A stretch of 64,000 nt of DNA. Origin: Phaeosaccion multiseriatum (Eukaryota; Ochrophyta, other classes). The translations under genes and the position numbers were made by a program. The notes beneath the pieces were generated by a model. It was not told where the DNA came from and ran no database searches. It was given only the letters and a program-made list of their open reading frames with translations. Each line of letters starts with the position of its first letter. The first letter of the stretch is position 1. The stretch lies in contig OZ218954.1 in NCBI GenBank assembly GCA_965112735.1, forward strand, positions 3,038,001 to 3,102,000, given 5' to 3'. This document shows, one piece after another, positions 1-11,900 of the stretch.

Positions 1-1648
1 TCATCACCTACCTATTCAATGAGTACGGGCCGGGGGAGGCCTCCATCCCCTGGATAGCCAAGGGAAAGAACAGCTTCAGCACGGACCTTTCCATCGCTGC
101 CACCGCAGCGAGGTGAGCGAAGCGAAGGACGGAGGGAGGGGAGGGGAGGGGAGGGATGGAGGAAGGGCGGCAGGGGGAGAAGCGAAGGGACCGCTACTGC
201 TACTGCTACTCCACCATCGTTGTCGCTCACCCCTCGAGGATTCAGCTCCGCCCTCGTCTAACCCTACATTTCTTCTTCGTCCTCCTCCTCCTCCTCCTCC
301 TGTCCTCCTCCTCCTGCTGCTGCTGCTGCTCCTCCTGCTCCTGCTCCTCCTCCTCTCTGTTCTTTCGCATCCGAAGGGGGTTCGCAGGGGGCAAGCTCAG
401 CCCGGACGCGGATGAGGCCAACTTCACCCGCAAGCCCTTGGAGGTTTGGGGATACGAGGGCAGTCCATTTGTGAGGCCCGTCAGAGAGACACTCACCGCA
501 CTAGGCCTCCCTCACAAGGTTCGATCAGGCCGAGGCATATGGGGATGGGGTGGGGCACACGTGGGTGGGCTGCGGGGCCGCGGTGCCATTGGGCTATGGA
601 AGGGATGCTACAACTTGCTGCGCTTGTTGACGGCTCCCTTGGCCCGGGGGATGAGCCAGGAGGATGGCAGTGGATGGCAGGAGGAACAGAGCTGGGCTGA
701 ATTGGGTCTTCTGTCGCAGCACCGGACTTGGGCGTGGTTGATGCAACGCACCTGATGGCGTCTCTCTCACTCTCTCTCTCTCTCTCTTCTCGCTCCCTCT
801 CCCTCTCCCTCTCTCTCTCCTTGTCTTTCTGTCCATCATATCCCTTTTGTCTTTCTTTGTCTCTCTCTTCCTCTCCCCCCGCCTCTACCCTCCCTCTCTC
901 TCCGTCTCTCTGCCTCTCCCTCCCTCGATCTTTCTGTGTGTCTCTGTCTGTGTGTGTCGTTTGTGTCCGATTGGATGGTAGCAGATGGTCTACGCGGCGC
1001 GTGGTTCTCAGAAGCGGGACCTTCTGGTGCAAGAGACGGGCCGCTTCCAAGTGCCCTACCTCAAGGACCCCAATACCGGAGTGGCCCTGTTTGAGAGCCC
1101 GGAGATCGTTGGTGAGTAGCGAGTAGAGTGTGTTGTCGATGAGGAGAAGGAGGAGGAGCAGCAGGAGGAGGAGCAGGAGGAAGAGGAGGAGGAGGAGGAG
1201 GAGGAGGAGGAGGAGGAGGAGGAGGAGGAGGAGGAGGAGGAGGAGGAGGAGGAAGAGGAGGAGGAGGAGGAGGAGGAGGAGGAGGAGGAGGAGGAGGAGG
1301 AGGAGGAGGAGGGGGAGGAGGAGGAGGGGGAGGAGCAATGCTCTCTCTCATTCGTACCCCCCCGGTATCGTCGGTGTACCTCTGCTCGCCCTTTGATCCT
1401 CCTTCTCTCCTAGCCCTCCCCCCATCTGTCCATCGGCATTTACTGTCTCTCTCCCTCTCGCCCTCTGTCTCTCCCCCTTCCCCCCCCCCCTCTCTCTCTC
1501 TCCCTCTTCCCCCTCTCTCTCCCTCTCTCTCCCTCTCTGTCCCTCTCTCTCTCTCTCCCCCTCTCTCTCCCTCTCTCTCGCACGCTATCCCTCTGTCGCT
1601 TCCATCTCTCCCTCTCTCCATCCCTCCACTCGCTCTCTGTTCATCACG

Positions 1649-1703
<55 letters not shown>

Positions 1704-1778
1704 CTCACTCTCTTATGGCTCTCGTCTGTCTCGTGTCCCGAAGAATACCTCAACAACGTGTACAGCACAAAGGCTTAA
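1..1778 (+). CDS. Tandem GST/thioredoxin-fold protein, 3' part
   Basis: This is the 3' end of a gene that begins before the window. Exons read as 1-112, 377-518, 985-1111 and 1744-1778; phases close across all three GT-AG introns. The first exon (ITYLFNEYGPGEASIPW) is the end of one GST-N-like domain. The next exons give a second one: WGYEGSPFVRPVRETL, then RGSQKRDLLVQETGRFQVPYL, DPNTGVALFESPEIV and a short tail ending EYLNNVYSTKA. This layout is that of the plant and algal plastid thioredoxin family proteins with two GST_N_3 domains (Arabidopsis At5g03880 type). The usual CxxC position reads SPFV, so a dithiol function is unlikely in this domain. The biochemical role of the family is poorly known; plastid location is inferred from family. 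Introns hold (GGA)n, (CTC)n and (CA)n. Confidence 0.85.
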
Positions 1779-1993
1779 AGTGCTTGCTTATCGCATTGGA
1801 AACGACACGTGCCACACAAAGGAAGCAGTGCTTCCTCTACTGCGAGGTGTGTGGCTTGAATGTATGGACCAACGAGCGACGCCGACGTATGGGCCGACGT
1901 CTTGGCGTACACGGGATGTGCTCTGTGTGTCATGGCTGTGATGACGGCGACTTTTGCCTGCTTCATGCCTCTTGCCTCTTGCTGCGTGGCTTG

Positions 1994-2035
<42 letters not shown>

Positions 2036-2932
2036 AGATACAGATGGATACGGAGATATGCAGATAGGCGCTGTTTGTGGAGGGAGGGAGAGAGAGAGAG
2101 AGAGCAGATACAGATCGGTACGGAGATATGCAGATAGGCGCTGTTTGTGGAGGGAGAGAGAGAGAGAGAGAGAGTAGGTGCGGATAGATGCGGAGAAATG
2201 TAGATGGACGCTGGATTGGTGTGCAGGCCCCACCCACTCAAGGAAGGAGCTAAGGCAAGATGTACATACATTTATGTTAGATGGATGGATCATCGAGCAT
2301 ATTGGAGCAGTGTCGAGGAGACTGCTCCATGACTGAGTTGTGTGTGATCTCGTATGCCAGGGATAGACATGCCGCCAACAACAAAGGTGTGTACTGTACT
2401 CGGAGTCAGCGACAAGCACAGTCATCAATGTTTATCAACTCGGTGTGTTTTGCTTCCCGCGGCGGTGGAGAGAACAAAATGGAAGATGAGGGGGGGGGGG
2501 GACACCGTCGCCTCTGACCGATATGCTTGCATGGCACTTGGCTACAAGCATCCGGTGGCCGAAAACGAGGGGTGCACCCACAAACATACAAACAACAGAT
2601 CATGCGAGATTCCTTTCTTGTTTCTTCGGTCTTTTCATGTTCGGCTAGAATGCAATGTACGGGAAAGAAGAGACTGGGACAGACAAAAAAGACAAACCCC
2701 CCTCTGCTCATAATAGTTCAGAGTAGAGGGGGTGTCTAAAACTAAGACCAGACCAAGGACTGACGTTTTCTGCTCCTCAAAGAACAGACTAAAGCCCTAA
2801 AAACATTCCGTGAAACACCGTGAAACGGTCCTCCTTAGGCCCTCACTCCTAATAGGCTTCTACTGCTCCTCGGCTTCTAATATGCTTCTTCTCAAAAAAA
2901 AGCTTTTGATCTCAAGACTTCAAATGCTCCTC
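1779..2932. other. Intergenic spacer between convergent genes
   Basis: No gene is seen. The stretch lies between the 3' ends of the GST-like and GatC genes. It holds GA-dinucleotide runs and a short tandem repeat near 1997-2175. The part from 2700 to 2930 is AT-richer and probably carries both 3' ends. Confidence 0.6.
1997..2175 (+). repeat. Tandem repeat, unit about 60 bp with (GA)n
   Basis: Three imperfect units each combine a (GA)n run with a stretch containing CAGATACAGAT, CGGAGATATGCAGATAGG and CGCTGTTTGTGGAGGGAG. The third copy is diverged. Confidence 0.8.
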
Positions 2933-3982
2933 CTAAGGCTCTTCGTTGCCAACTCGCGGCACGCGCAGGTACTCCCCCTCCTGCTCCGGCATGTTGGCCA
3001 TAATGCCATCCCGATCGGGAAACACGTGCACCTGGTCCTCCCTCAAAAAGGAGCCCTGGTCGGCGGCATCGTCGAGAGCGTGACCCTGTCCCATGATGAT
3101 GCCTGCCCCCTTTATTCGAGACGTGTCTACGCTGTCCATGGTCTCCACAAAGCCCAAGAAGCTCTGCACACGGGGAAGCAGTCGCTCCACCTGGGGAGGG
3201 GGGAGGGAGAGAGTGAGTGAAGGTGGGGCGGCCCTCTCCTCTGGTGTACTCATTAACACTCCGCGTAGAGCTCGGGGAGGGGGGTATTTTGACTGGAGAC
3301 GAAAGGAGCCGGGGGGGGGGGGGTGACCCACTTCTCACTCAATACAAAGAGAGTGAGCAAGAGAGGCAGGCGGCACAGGAGCCGGAGGGTGTGGAATCCT
3401 CCAATCAAATCAATCAGTTGATCAATCAAGTAGTCAATCAAGCGAACAATCAATCTATCAATTTATCAACTGCCTCCTCACCTCTTCATCGGTAACGTCG
3501 AGCGAGGCAAGGCCCGCCGTTTTCTTGACGAGGTCCGCGTCCACCGTAGGAGTCGTGGACTTGACGCGCTCCCCATCCACCGTCACTGTTCTGATGGCGA
3601 CATCTGTATCCACGGGAGGAGTCCCATTGACGAGCTCTGCATCCACCGAAGGAGCTGCCCTGTTTGGTGCATGAGTGGGCTCTCCATCCGCCGGAGGAGC
3701 CACCCGGTTCGGTGCATGAGTCGCCCTCAAGCTGGTTCTACCCCAGCTGCAGCAGCTGCAACCAGGAGGGTGCCCTTGCCTTCGCCGCCTCAGCCCTCCT
3801 GTGGCCGCTGTTGCTCCTCCCAACGCAACAGGAGCTGAGGCAGCCGCAGCAGCAGTCATACTCTGTGGAGCCACAGGTGCGAGCACGACAAAGGCGCTTG
3901 CTCCGTACTCGCGCATCGCCATGGATGACAGCGCTGCCACCACAGCGGCAGAGGAGCAAGTAGTGCCAAAGGAGCACTTCAT
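2933..3982 (-). CDS. gatC: Plastid aspartyl/glutamyl-tRNA amidotransferase subunit C
   Basis: Two exons in reverse order, 3982-3482 and 3190-2933 (GT-AG, phase 0), encode about 252 aa. The C-terminal ~95 residues match GatC: LASLDVTDEEVRRQ is split by the intron, then VERLLPRVQSFLGFVETMDS, FLREDQVHVFPDRDGI, ANMPEQEGEYLRVPRV. GatC stabilises the GatCAB complex, which converts Glu-tRNA(Gln) to Gln-tRNA(Gln) in organelles. The start at MKCSFGTTCSSAAVV was chosen because it opens a hydrophobic leader followed by GASAF, the signal/transit cleavage motif of secondary red plastids; an in-frame ATG at 4087 would add 35 residues. Between leader and GatC lies a 100-residue Ala/Pro/Val linker with THAPNR and PSVDAELV-like repeats, which is unusual. 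Plastid targeting is inferred. Confidence 0.85.
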
Positions 3983-4269
3983 CCTGCTAACTCTGCTCTC
4001 AACACGGCCCACACTGCTGTTTATGTTGTGCTGCCTCTGCGCTGCTCGGATGAGCTGAAACTCAAACCCTTCCGCACTCGACCTCATCCATCTCTTCCTT
4101 CGTATTCATTTTTTCACATTAAAAGGGAGCAATATACAAATGACATTCAGCACCTGCTGACTTGAGAGAGTAAGCCTGCCTCTCTTCCTGCCTGGAAAGA
4201 GTGTTGTCGAGAAATAAGGATGGACTTGGGGAAATAGGAGCTTCTAAAAAGAGTAGAAGAGATCTGACC
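3983..4269. other. Divergent promoter region of gatC and the redoxin gene
   Basis: Short spacer between two divergent start codons. It holds an AT-rich patch near 4100-4150 and no clear TATA box or other element that I can name. Confidence 0.4.
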
Positions 4270-5502
4270 ATGGCGCGAAGGAAACTCGTTCGCATTTTCG
4301 ATGTGTACGCCTTCTGCCTAGCTGCAGCAGTGGGATCTCTGGGTAAGCGAAGGGGGGCGAGGAAGGGAAGGAGGGGGAGAGGGAGAGATCCTGAGACAAA
4401 TCAATGACGGTGCGGACAATTAACGTCGATGCATGAATAGATCCCTTCTCACTCTAGTTCTCCCTCCTCTCCTTTCTCTACACGCGTGTATGCATTACCG
4501 CTCTCCCTTTGTCCTGTTATCCACACACCCCACTCCCATCCGCCGCTCATGCCGCACACACGCAGGCGCTGGCATGACCTACTGGTTCAAGCCACACGTG
4601 CGCGAAGACTGGGTCCTCGATGACTACATGTACGGAGTGACGCTCTTTTTGTTCATCTACCTCAAGAATGGTCGCTTCCTGAGCAGTGCCGACGAGGAGG
4701 AGGGAAAGTCGAAGTCATCAGACAAGATGGGGGAGGGGGGAGGGGGAGGGAAGGAGGGGACCGTCCAGGCAGCGGCAACTGACGGAGAAGCAACAGAAAC
4801 AGCAGCAGCATTAACAGCGGGAACAGAGAAGCCATCGGTGGCGGTAGAGGAGAAGGGGGGGATGTCTGTGGGGCCGCCGCTCGACTCGGCTCACTTCGTC
4901 CTGGGAGAGGCCGTTACGCTAGGGCAAGGAGCCCTTGTGGCTGTCGTGTTCTGGGTGAGTGAGGTGGCTCTGTGTGTGCGTGTGTGTGTCTGTGTGTGTG
5001 TGTGCCTTGCTTCGCTGTCGTGGCCTTGGAGGGGCGCGGGTGGGGAGTATCGCCCAGCACAGGCATGGCAGTCGACGATGAAGGGCTCTGCCTGTTTACC
5101 TGTTTGGCTTGTTTGGACATACTTATACCTCCCCTCCTGCCCTTTCTTCATGCCATGAACCATCGTCAGATGTCTAGGTCATCATTTGTCCTCCATGACC
5201 GACCTCTTCTGTTGTATTCGCTCTTCTCCTTCCCCTCCCCTCTCACCCATGTCTCCCCTCCACTGCCATCCTTCTCCTTCTCCGAACACACTTCCTGCGC
5301 TCGTCCCTGTGTGCGTGCTTGCGCGGCGTCTGCACACACGCAGGCCACGTCCTGTCCCGCCAGCCAGCGCCTGTTCCAGCCACTCAGGTACAACACGCAC
5401 ACACACACATACACACGCAAGCACACACATACACAAGCACACACATGCACACAACACACACATACGCACACCTACACACCTACCCGCCACACACACACAC
5501 GG

Positions 5503-5540
<38 letters not shown>

Positions 5541-6597
5541 CGCTTGTTACTCACTCGTAGACAACAACATATCCCCCGCCCCCCACACACTGTACTACCA
5601 ACCTCCTAACCAACCACGTACAGCACACTTGCCCGCCGATACGCGTCGCAAGGGGTGAAGGTTTTGGGTGTGTCCAGCGAGGCCCAAGAGGAGGTACTTG
5701 AGCTACTCAACGATGGCAAGAAGCTGACCAAACAACCGGACTTCAGCGTTGCGGTAGACGACAGGGAAGGGATCATCGCTGACAGGTGAGAGAGGAGTGG
5801 GGTGGAGTGGAGTGGAGTGGGGTGGAGTGGGGTGGAGTGGAGTGGAGTGGAGTGGAGTGGGGGGGGGGAGTGGAGGGGGGTGGAGTGGGGTGGAGTGGAG
5901 TGGAGTGGAGTGGAGTGGAGGGGGGGGGAGTGGAGGGGGGTGGAGTGGAGTGGAGGGGAGTGGAGGGGGGTGGAGTGGAGTGGAGTGGAGTGGAGTGGAG
6001 TGGAGTGGAGGGGAGTGGAGGGGAGTGGAGTGGAGGGGGGTGGAGTGGAGTGGAGTGGAGTGGAGTGGAGTGGAGGGGAGTGGAGGGGAGTGGAGTGGAG
6101 GGGGGGGGAGTGGGGTTGAATGGAGTGGAATGGGGTGGGAGGGGGTGGGTTGGGGTTGGGTGGAGTGGCGTGGAAATGAAGTGGAGTGGAGCGGAGTGAG
6201 TGGAAGAGAGTGGAGCAGAGTGGAGTGGAGAAGAGTGGGGAAGAGTAGGGTTGGGGTTGGGTTTAGCATGGGTTGCGTTGGGGACAATGATGCGGAAGAT
6301 TGTGTGTGCTTCTCGCTATCCCCCCCTGTGTTTGTCTCTTTTCTTTATCTTGCTGCTACCCCTGCTGCTGCTGCTGTCCCCCCCCCCCTCCTCGCGTCTG
6401 GCCTCTCCCGGAGCAGCTACAAGGCGATCTCAGGTGTGGAGACCGTTCCTTACGCGTACCTCATTGGGCGGAAGGGAGAAATGCATTGGCATGGACACCC
6501 TGCAAAGCTAGAGAACGCCGTTGTGCTGAAGTTGGATGAGGAGGAGGAGGAGGAGGAGGAGGAGGAGGAGGAGGAGGAGGAGGAGGAGGAGGAATAG
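4270..6597 (+). CDS. TlpA/redoxin-like protein with altered active site and poly-Glu tail
   Basis: Five exons (4270-4342, 4566-4954, 5344-5387, 5624-5785, 6417-6597) give 282 aa; phases 1,0,2,2 close. The start MARRKLVRIFDVYAFCLAAAVG looks like a membrane anchor or signal. An acidic/Ala-rich linker (about 60-125) leads to VAVVFWATSCPASQ, then LARRYASQGVKVLGVSSE, DFSVAVDDREGIIADRY, VETVPYAYLIGRKGEMHWHG and HPAKLENAVV. This is the TlpA/ResA/AhpC-TSA fold, including the conserved TVP-type cis-proline loop. The active site FWATWCPPC reads FWATSCPAS (residues 154-161), so only one cysteine remains. The C-terminus is about 20 Glu residues coded by a (GAG)n microsatellite. Function is unknown; a monothiol or non-catalytic role is an inference. 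Confidence 0.75.
5790..6245 (+). repeat. GGAGT minisatellite in an intron
   Basis: A dense array of GGAGT/GGGGT pentamers, with GGGGGGAGTGGA variants, fills most of the last intron of the redoxin gene right after its donor. Confidence 0.95.
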
Positions 6598-7735
6598 AGG
6601 AGGAGGAGGAGCAGGAGCAGGAGCAGGAGCAGGAGAGGAGGAGGAGGAGGAGGAGGGGGAGCAGGAGGAGTAGGAGGAGCAGCAGCAGTAGCTGGAATGG
6701 GAGGAGGAGGAGGAGAGCTTAAGGAGAGGGGGGAGGGCCAGGCGGGGGGGAGGGCCAGGCGGGGGGGAGGAGGAGCAGCGAGGGAGGCGAGCGAGCAGAG
6801 GGAGACTCGTGGCGCCGCCTGCCCGTCTTAGCGAAGAGCCGCATCGATGCAATGTTTCCCACCTACCCTCCTGCCTACCTACCCACCTACCCTCCTGCCT
6901 ACCTACCCACCTACCCTCCTGTCTACCTACCCACCTACCCTCCTGCCTACCTACCCACCTACCTGCCTACCTTCGTTCCTTCCCGCTCACTACGACTTCG
7001 CTTCCGTCATGATAGTGATGATATTTTTGCCCCTTGATCTGTTGTTTAGTTTTCAAACGATTTGTCGCCCTCCCCCTCTCCTTGACAGCGAGAAGCTTAA
7101 TGTAATACAATAAGCTGGATTTGTTGTGTCTTGCACTCACAATGTGCTTTATTTGGTTGTTCGGTGTTGAAAGTAACTTATATACGCACATGACGTGTAC
7201 AAAATTGTTTTTTCTTTGTGTTTGCTGTTCTTGTTGCCTGCTGTGCTCGTTCCGCAAAAGCAACGTGCAAAATAAAAAGGACATGTTTCAATCCTCCTCT
7301 TTTTTCCTCCTCCCTCTCCCTCTCGCTGCTTGCAGCACATCCAGCGCCACACAGCCTGTGCTCTGTATCACCAACTGTTCTGCTCACTCTGATGCGATGT
7401 GAGCAGCCCCTCTCTCCATCCACTGCCATCCTCCTCCTCCTCCTCCTCCCTCGCCCCTCCTTCGACCGTAGCCACCACAACTGACTCCTTCAAAGAAGGG
7501 CCACAAAAACCAAACAGTCTCCATTTCTCTCTCTCTCTCTCCCTCTCCGCATTGCATCTCAAAGCCCACTGTACACGACGGCCGCTCTTTGACACACACA
7601 AAAAAGACTCACGTAAAGCAAAAAATAAAGCACAAGTGCGTCTTGCTTCACTCACTCAAAAAGTAAAGCCCCCGCACCTGCCTGACAGACAGTGTGCTTT
7701 TTGACATCAACTCACTCACTCACTCACTCACTCCC
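6598..7735. other. Spacer between convergent genes
   Basis: No gene is seen. It holds GA-rich sequence (6600-6780), a CCTACCCACCTACCCTCCTG minisatellite of about four units (6858-6965), then AT-rich sequence to 7300 and CT/TCC-rich sequence. One copy of the dispersed word CTGTATCACCAACTG lies at 7363-7377. The 3' ends of both neighbours should lie here. Confidence 0.6.
6858..6965 (+). repeat. CCTACC minisatellite
   Basis: About four copies of a 28-bp unit, CCTACCCACCTACCCTCCTG plus a CCTA-rich remainder, in the 3' flank of the redoxin gene. Confidence 0.85.
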
Positions 7736-8928
7736 TCAGAGCCACTTCCACTCAGGCGATTCTCTCACAATGCTCCCCACCAGCTCGACGAAGCCCATAC
7801 CCTTCTTCTCCGCAATCTTCAACAGCTTACGAATGTCCTTTTTGCTCAACGGTTTCCGAGTCTTGGGGTTCATCACCGCAGAAAAGTCGAGGTCCTTGTT
7901 GGAGTTACCCCCTGACTTCTTCTCCTCCTCCGCATCCTCCGCCTCCGCCTCCCCCTTCTTCTTCTTCTTGTGCAGCTTGAGCTCCGTCTCTGCTGCCTGG
8001 CCAGACGTGGTCAGCTTGCCCGAGTCCAAGGTCCACGTCTCTGTGGCAATGGCGTTCAAAAACTCCTCGTTATGAGAAATCATAATCACGCCACCGCCAA
8101 AGTTGTTAATGGCCACTGTGAGCGCTCCCAACGCCTCCCGATCGAGGTAGTTGGTGGGCTCGTCCAGCACCACAAGATGCGGCCTTGTCCACATGGCCGC
8201 TGCCAACACCAGCTTGACCTTCTGTCCTCCAGACAGTCCAGCAATGACGCCGTGGGTACCAAACTCGGCGTTGAGCCCAAAGTCGTCCAAGTGAGACTGC
8301 ACCTCGGTTTGCGCGATTGAACGCAAGTCGAGCCCCGCCGCCACTCCGGCGATGCGTGCGTCGCATTGTTGTACGAGCTTGCTGAGCCCTCTCTGTGTCA
8401 GCTGTTCCAGGGTCATGTATCTATTGTTGTTGTTGCGTTAAAGGAAGGAGGGATGCGGTCAAAGGGAAGAGTATAGAGAAGAGGGCAAGGGAAGTAGGAA
8501 GTAGGTGAACAGGGGAAGGGAAAAAGAGGGGAGAGAGAGAGGGCGTAAGAGAGATGAAAACGAGACCCACGCACGCACCCACCCACCCACCCATCCACCC
8601 ACCCACCCATCCATCCAACTCTACCCACACACACACACACACACCTGTTTTCCTTCTCCGGTCTATCCACAAAGGTAACCTCGTACTCCAGTGTCCTCCC
8701 TGCCTTCCTCCTGCCAAGCAGAGCCGCCACCTGACCCTCCTTCTTGCCCCACAGAGCTTCCTCCTCGTCGTTCATCTTGAGCTCGGTGTTGCTCTCTGCT
8801 GCCTCTCGGTCAATGCCGTCAGCCGCTCCGAACCTCCATTGGATGTACTGCACGGGGGACACCTGTTTCGAAGTTGTGTTTGTTTGTTATTGTTGGAAGG
8901 AAAGAAAGAAGGAAGGAAATGAGGTTGG

Positions 8929-8983
<55 letters not shown>

Positions 8984-11900
8984 GAGAGAGAAGATTAATG
9001 TGTAGAAAGGAGGAACAGTGAGAATGGGGGGAGCGGCGAAAGCAAGGTCGGCAGAACGATGCACTCCCTCACTCACTCGCTCACTCCCTCCCTCCCTCAC
9101 TCCCTCACTCCCTCACTCCCCTCCCCCCACACACACACCCCTCACCTTCTGGTGCTGCTCCACGTGGTGGAAGGAGTGCTGCGCCACGTACGCAGTTCGA
9201 AGGTTGTGATGTGCCCACACGCGGCCGCTCGACGGGGCAGTCTCTCTCACAATGAGTCTAATCAGCGTCGTTTTACCCGCTCCATTGGGTCCCACGACAC
9301 CCACTCTGCTCCCGAGGCAGAGCTTCAGATTGGCCTTCTCCACCTGGACCTTGTTGGAGCCGGGGTACGAGTACGTCGCGTCCTCCATGGTGAGGATGCT
9401 CTTGGTGGTGGAGGTAATGCCGTCCAAGGGGCCCGGGTTGGGGAAGTTGAAGGAAAGGGCCGAGGCGTCCAGTTTGTAGTACGACTTGGCCTCTGGGTGG
9501 AGCTCCACGAAGTTGACCAGGCCGCCGGGGTAACACACAAGCTTGTGCCGCTCGTAGTGCAGGACGTCTGTATATGGGGAGGAGCAAGGGGGTGTGAGTG
9601 CGTGAGTGCAGGAGTGTGTGGGTGCGTGCACGAGCTGTGTGTGTGTGTGTGTGTGTGCCTGTGCGTGCGTGGGTGAGCGAGTGAATGTGTGCGTGCGCGC
9701 GCGTGTGTGTGTGTGTGTGTGTGCGCGCGTCAAGTAGGGCCAAGCAAAGCACAAAGCACACAGCAGCCCCCACACACACCACCACCACCACTCCCGGTAA
9801 GCTTCCCGCACTCGTTGCTATCAGGCAGCACCGATGGCACCAGAGGGTGCATGTGCACATACACACATACATACATACATACATACATACATACATACAT
9901 ACATACATCCATACATACATACATACCTGTGACCACATTCTCCAGGAAGCCGGTGTCGTGCGATACCACCAACACGGTCACGTCCGAGTGCGAGCAAAGA
10001 TATTCCTCCAACCACTTGACCTTGTCGGTGTCGAGATGGTTCGTGGGCTCGTCAAGGAGGAGAACGTCGGCGTTCATGAGCATTGCCCGGGCCAGTGCGA
10101 GTTTCATCTTCCACCCACCGGAGAGGGACGTGATGGGAGCCGCCATCATCTCCTCGGTGAACTGTTTCATGTTACAGTGGTATTGTTGTTGGTTGGGGGC
10201 GGGGAGGAGGAGGAGGAGGAGGGGGAGGAGGAGGAGGAGGAGGAGGAGGAGGAGGAGGAGGAGGAGGAGGAGGAGGAGGAGGAGGAGGAGGAGGAGAACG
10301 GGTTGGATATTAAAAGGCGCCACGGAGGGGGGAGGTGGGAAGCCTCATCCAGACGGAACGGCCAAAGAAAGGCAAGACAAGAACGTAATCTCACGTAAGT
10401 AGTAGGCAAGCAACACCCCAACTCAAACTCAAACTCACCTTGGCCTCGACAAGCATGTCTCTAATCTTGTCCTTCGGCACTTGGGCCAACTCGGGTACCC
10501 CAACCATGTAATCCATCACGGGGATTTCCGCCTCCACGTCATCGATATCGTGCTGTACAAACACCGTCAAGAGGTCCGACGGCAACCCCTCAATGTTGCC
10601 ATTGGCAATGTTGCGCATGAGTGTCGTTTTGCCGACTCCGTTCCGACCAATAAGGCCGTAGCGATGGCCGCGTTTGAGGTGTAGGCGGGATTTGTGGAGC
10701 AAAATCTTGCCTCCGTAGGCGAGGGAAAACTCAATGTTGCAGAGGTCGGAGGCGTCAGAGGACTGCCCATCCACCACGAGATGGTCCTGTGTGGATGAGA
10801 AGGGGGGGGGGGGAGAGCAAGGAGGGAAGGGCAGAGGGGGGGAGAAAGAGATGGTGTGGACGGTGAGTGGTGAGCGAAAAAGGAGAGGACGAGGAACAAC
10901 TTACTCTGCCCTACCTCAACCCACACTCATCCAATTCTCCACTGCCATCCACTGCCGGCCACCCACCTCTCCCATGAAATTAACAAGCTCCGTAGCCTCC
11001 TTAGCATTGAGCTGCTGCCCTACGTAGGGGATGAGCACCGCTGCCCAGTTCAGCCTCTCCCCAGGTCCTGCCATGCCCTCCCCCCCGTAGAGTAGCAGGC
11101 ATGCGCACAGGGAGGACACGTAGTTAACCTGCCAGTCCTCGACCTCTCCACAGGGAAACATGTCGCACGCCTGTTGGTGATACAGGGAGGAAGGGGGGGA
11201 GGGCGCGAGAGAGAGTGTGGATGAGGATTGGGTGTCGTTAAATCTTACAGCGAGACGCATTCCCTCCCCTCTCTTGCTCTCCTTCCTCCTTCCAGCCCTC
11301 CTCTTGCTCTCCTTCTTCTCTCTTTATCTTGCTCCTCCTTCCTCCTTCCTCTCCTCTCCTCTCCCCCCTCCTTCCATCCCTCCTCTTGCTCTCCTTCCTC
11401 TCCCTTTATCCTGCTCCTCCTTCCTCTCCTTTATCTCTCCTTCCTCCTTCCTCCTTCCTCTTGGCTCTACTTCCTCCTCCCTCTTGTTCTTCCTCCTTCC
11501 TTACCTGACTAAGCTTTGTGCGCACTGTTGTCTCGCACGCCTCCACCTCATTCTTATCATGCCCTACCCTCTGCTGCTCCTCCGACAACCCAACTCCCCC
11601 GTCCTCCTCCTCCCCCGATCCGCTCTTGCTGCTGCCCATAGCCTTGAGCACCGTTGCCACCGCTGCCCGGGCTACCTCTGCTACCTCGAGGTCACTGACC
11701 GTCTTGACGACCTTGTGCAACTGTTGGTGGTATGGCGTGGGTGGGTGGGTGGGTTCGATGAGGAAGGGAGATTGAACGAAATCTCTCGTAATTACCTACC
11801 GCATCCTCTCTCATCTCTCCCTCTCTCCCCCATGCTCCCCTTCTCTCCCACCTCCAAACCAAACCAAGCAAACCAACCCCACGATAACTCACCTGCGGTA

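Noticed and set aside
493-1768. Long open frames on both strands made of poly-Leu, poly-Arg or poly-Pro
   Set aside because: They are translations of the (GGA)n/(TCC)n and (CTC)n microsatellites in a GST-gene intron; the real exons lie in another frame and splice out this region.
5786-6199. Repeated WSGVEWSG frame as a possible repeat protein
   Set aside because: It is one of several open frames through the GGAGT minisatellite inside an intron; the flanking exons join in phase without it.
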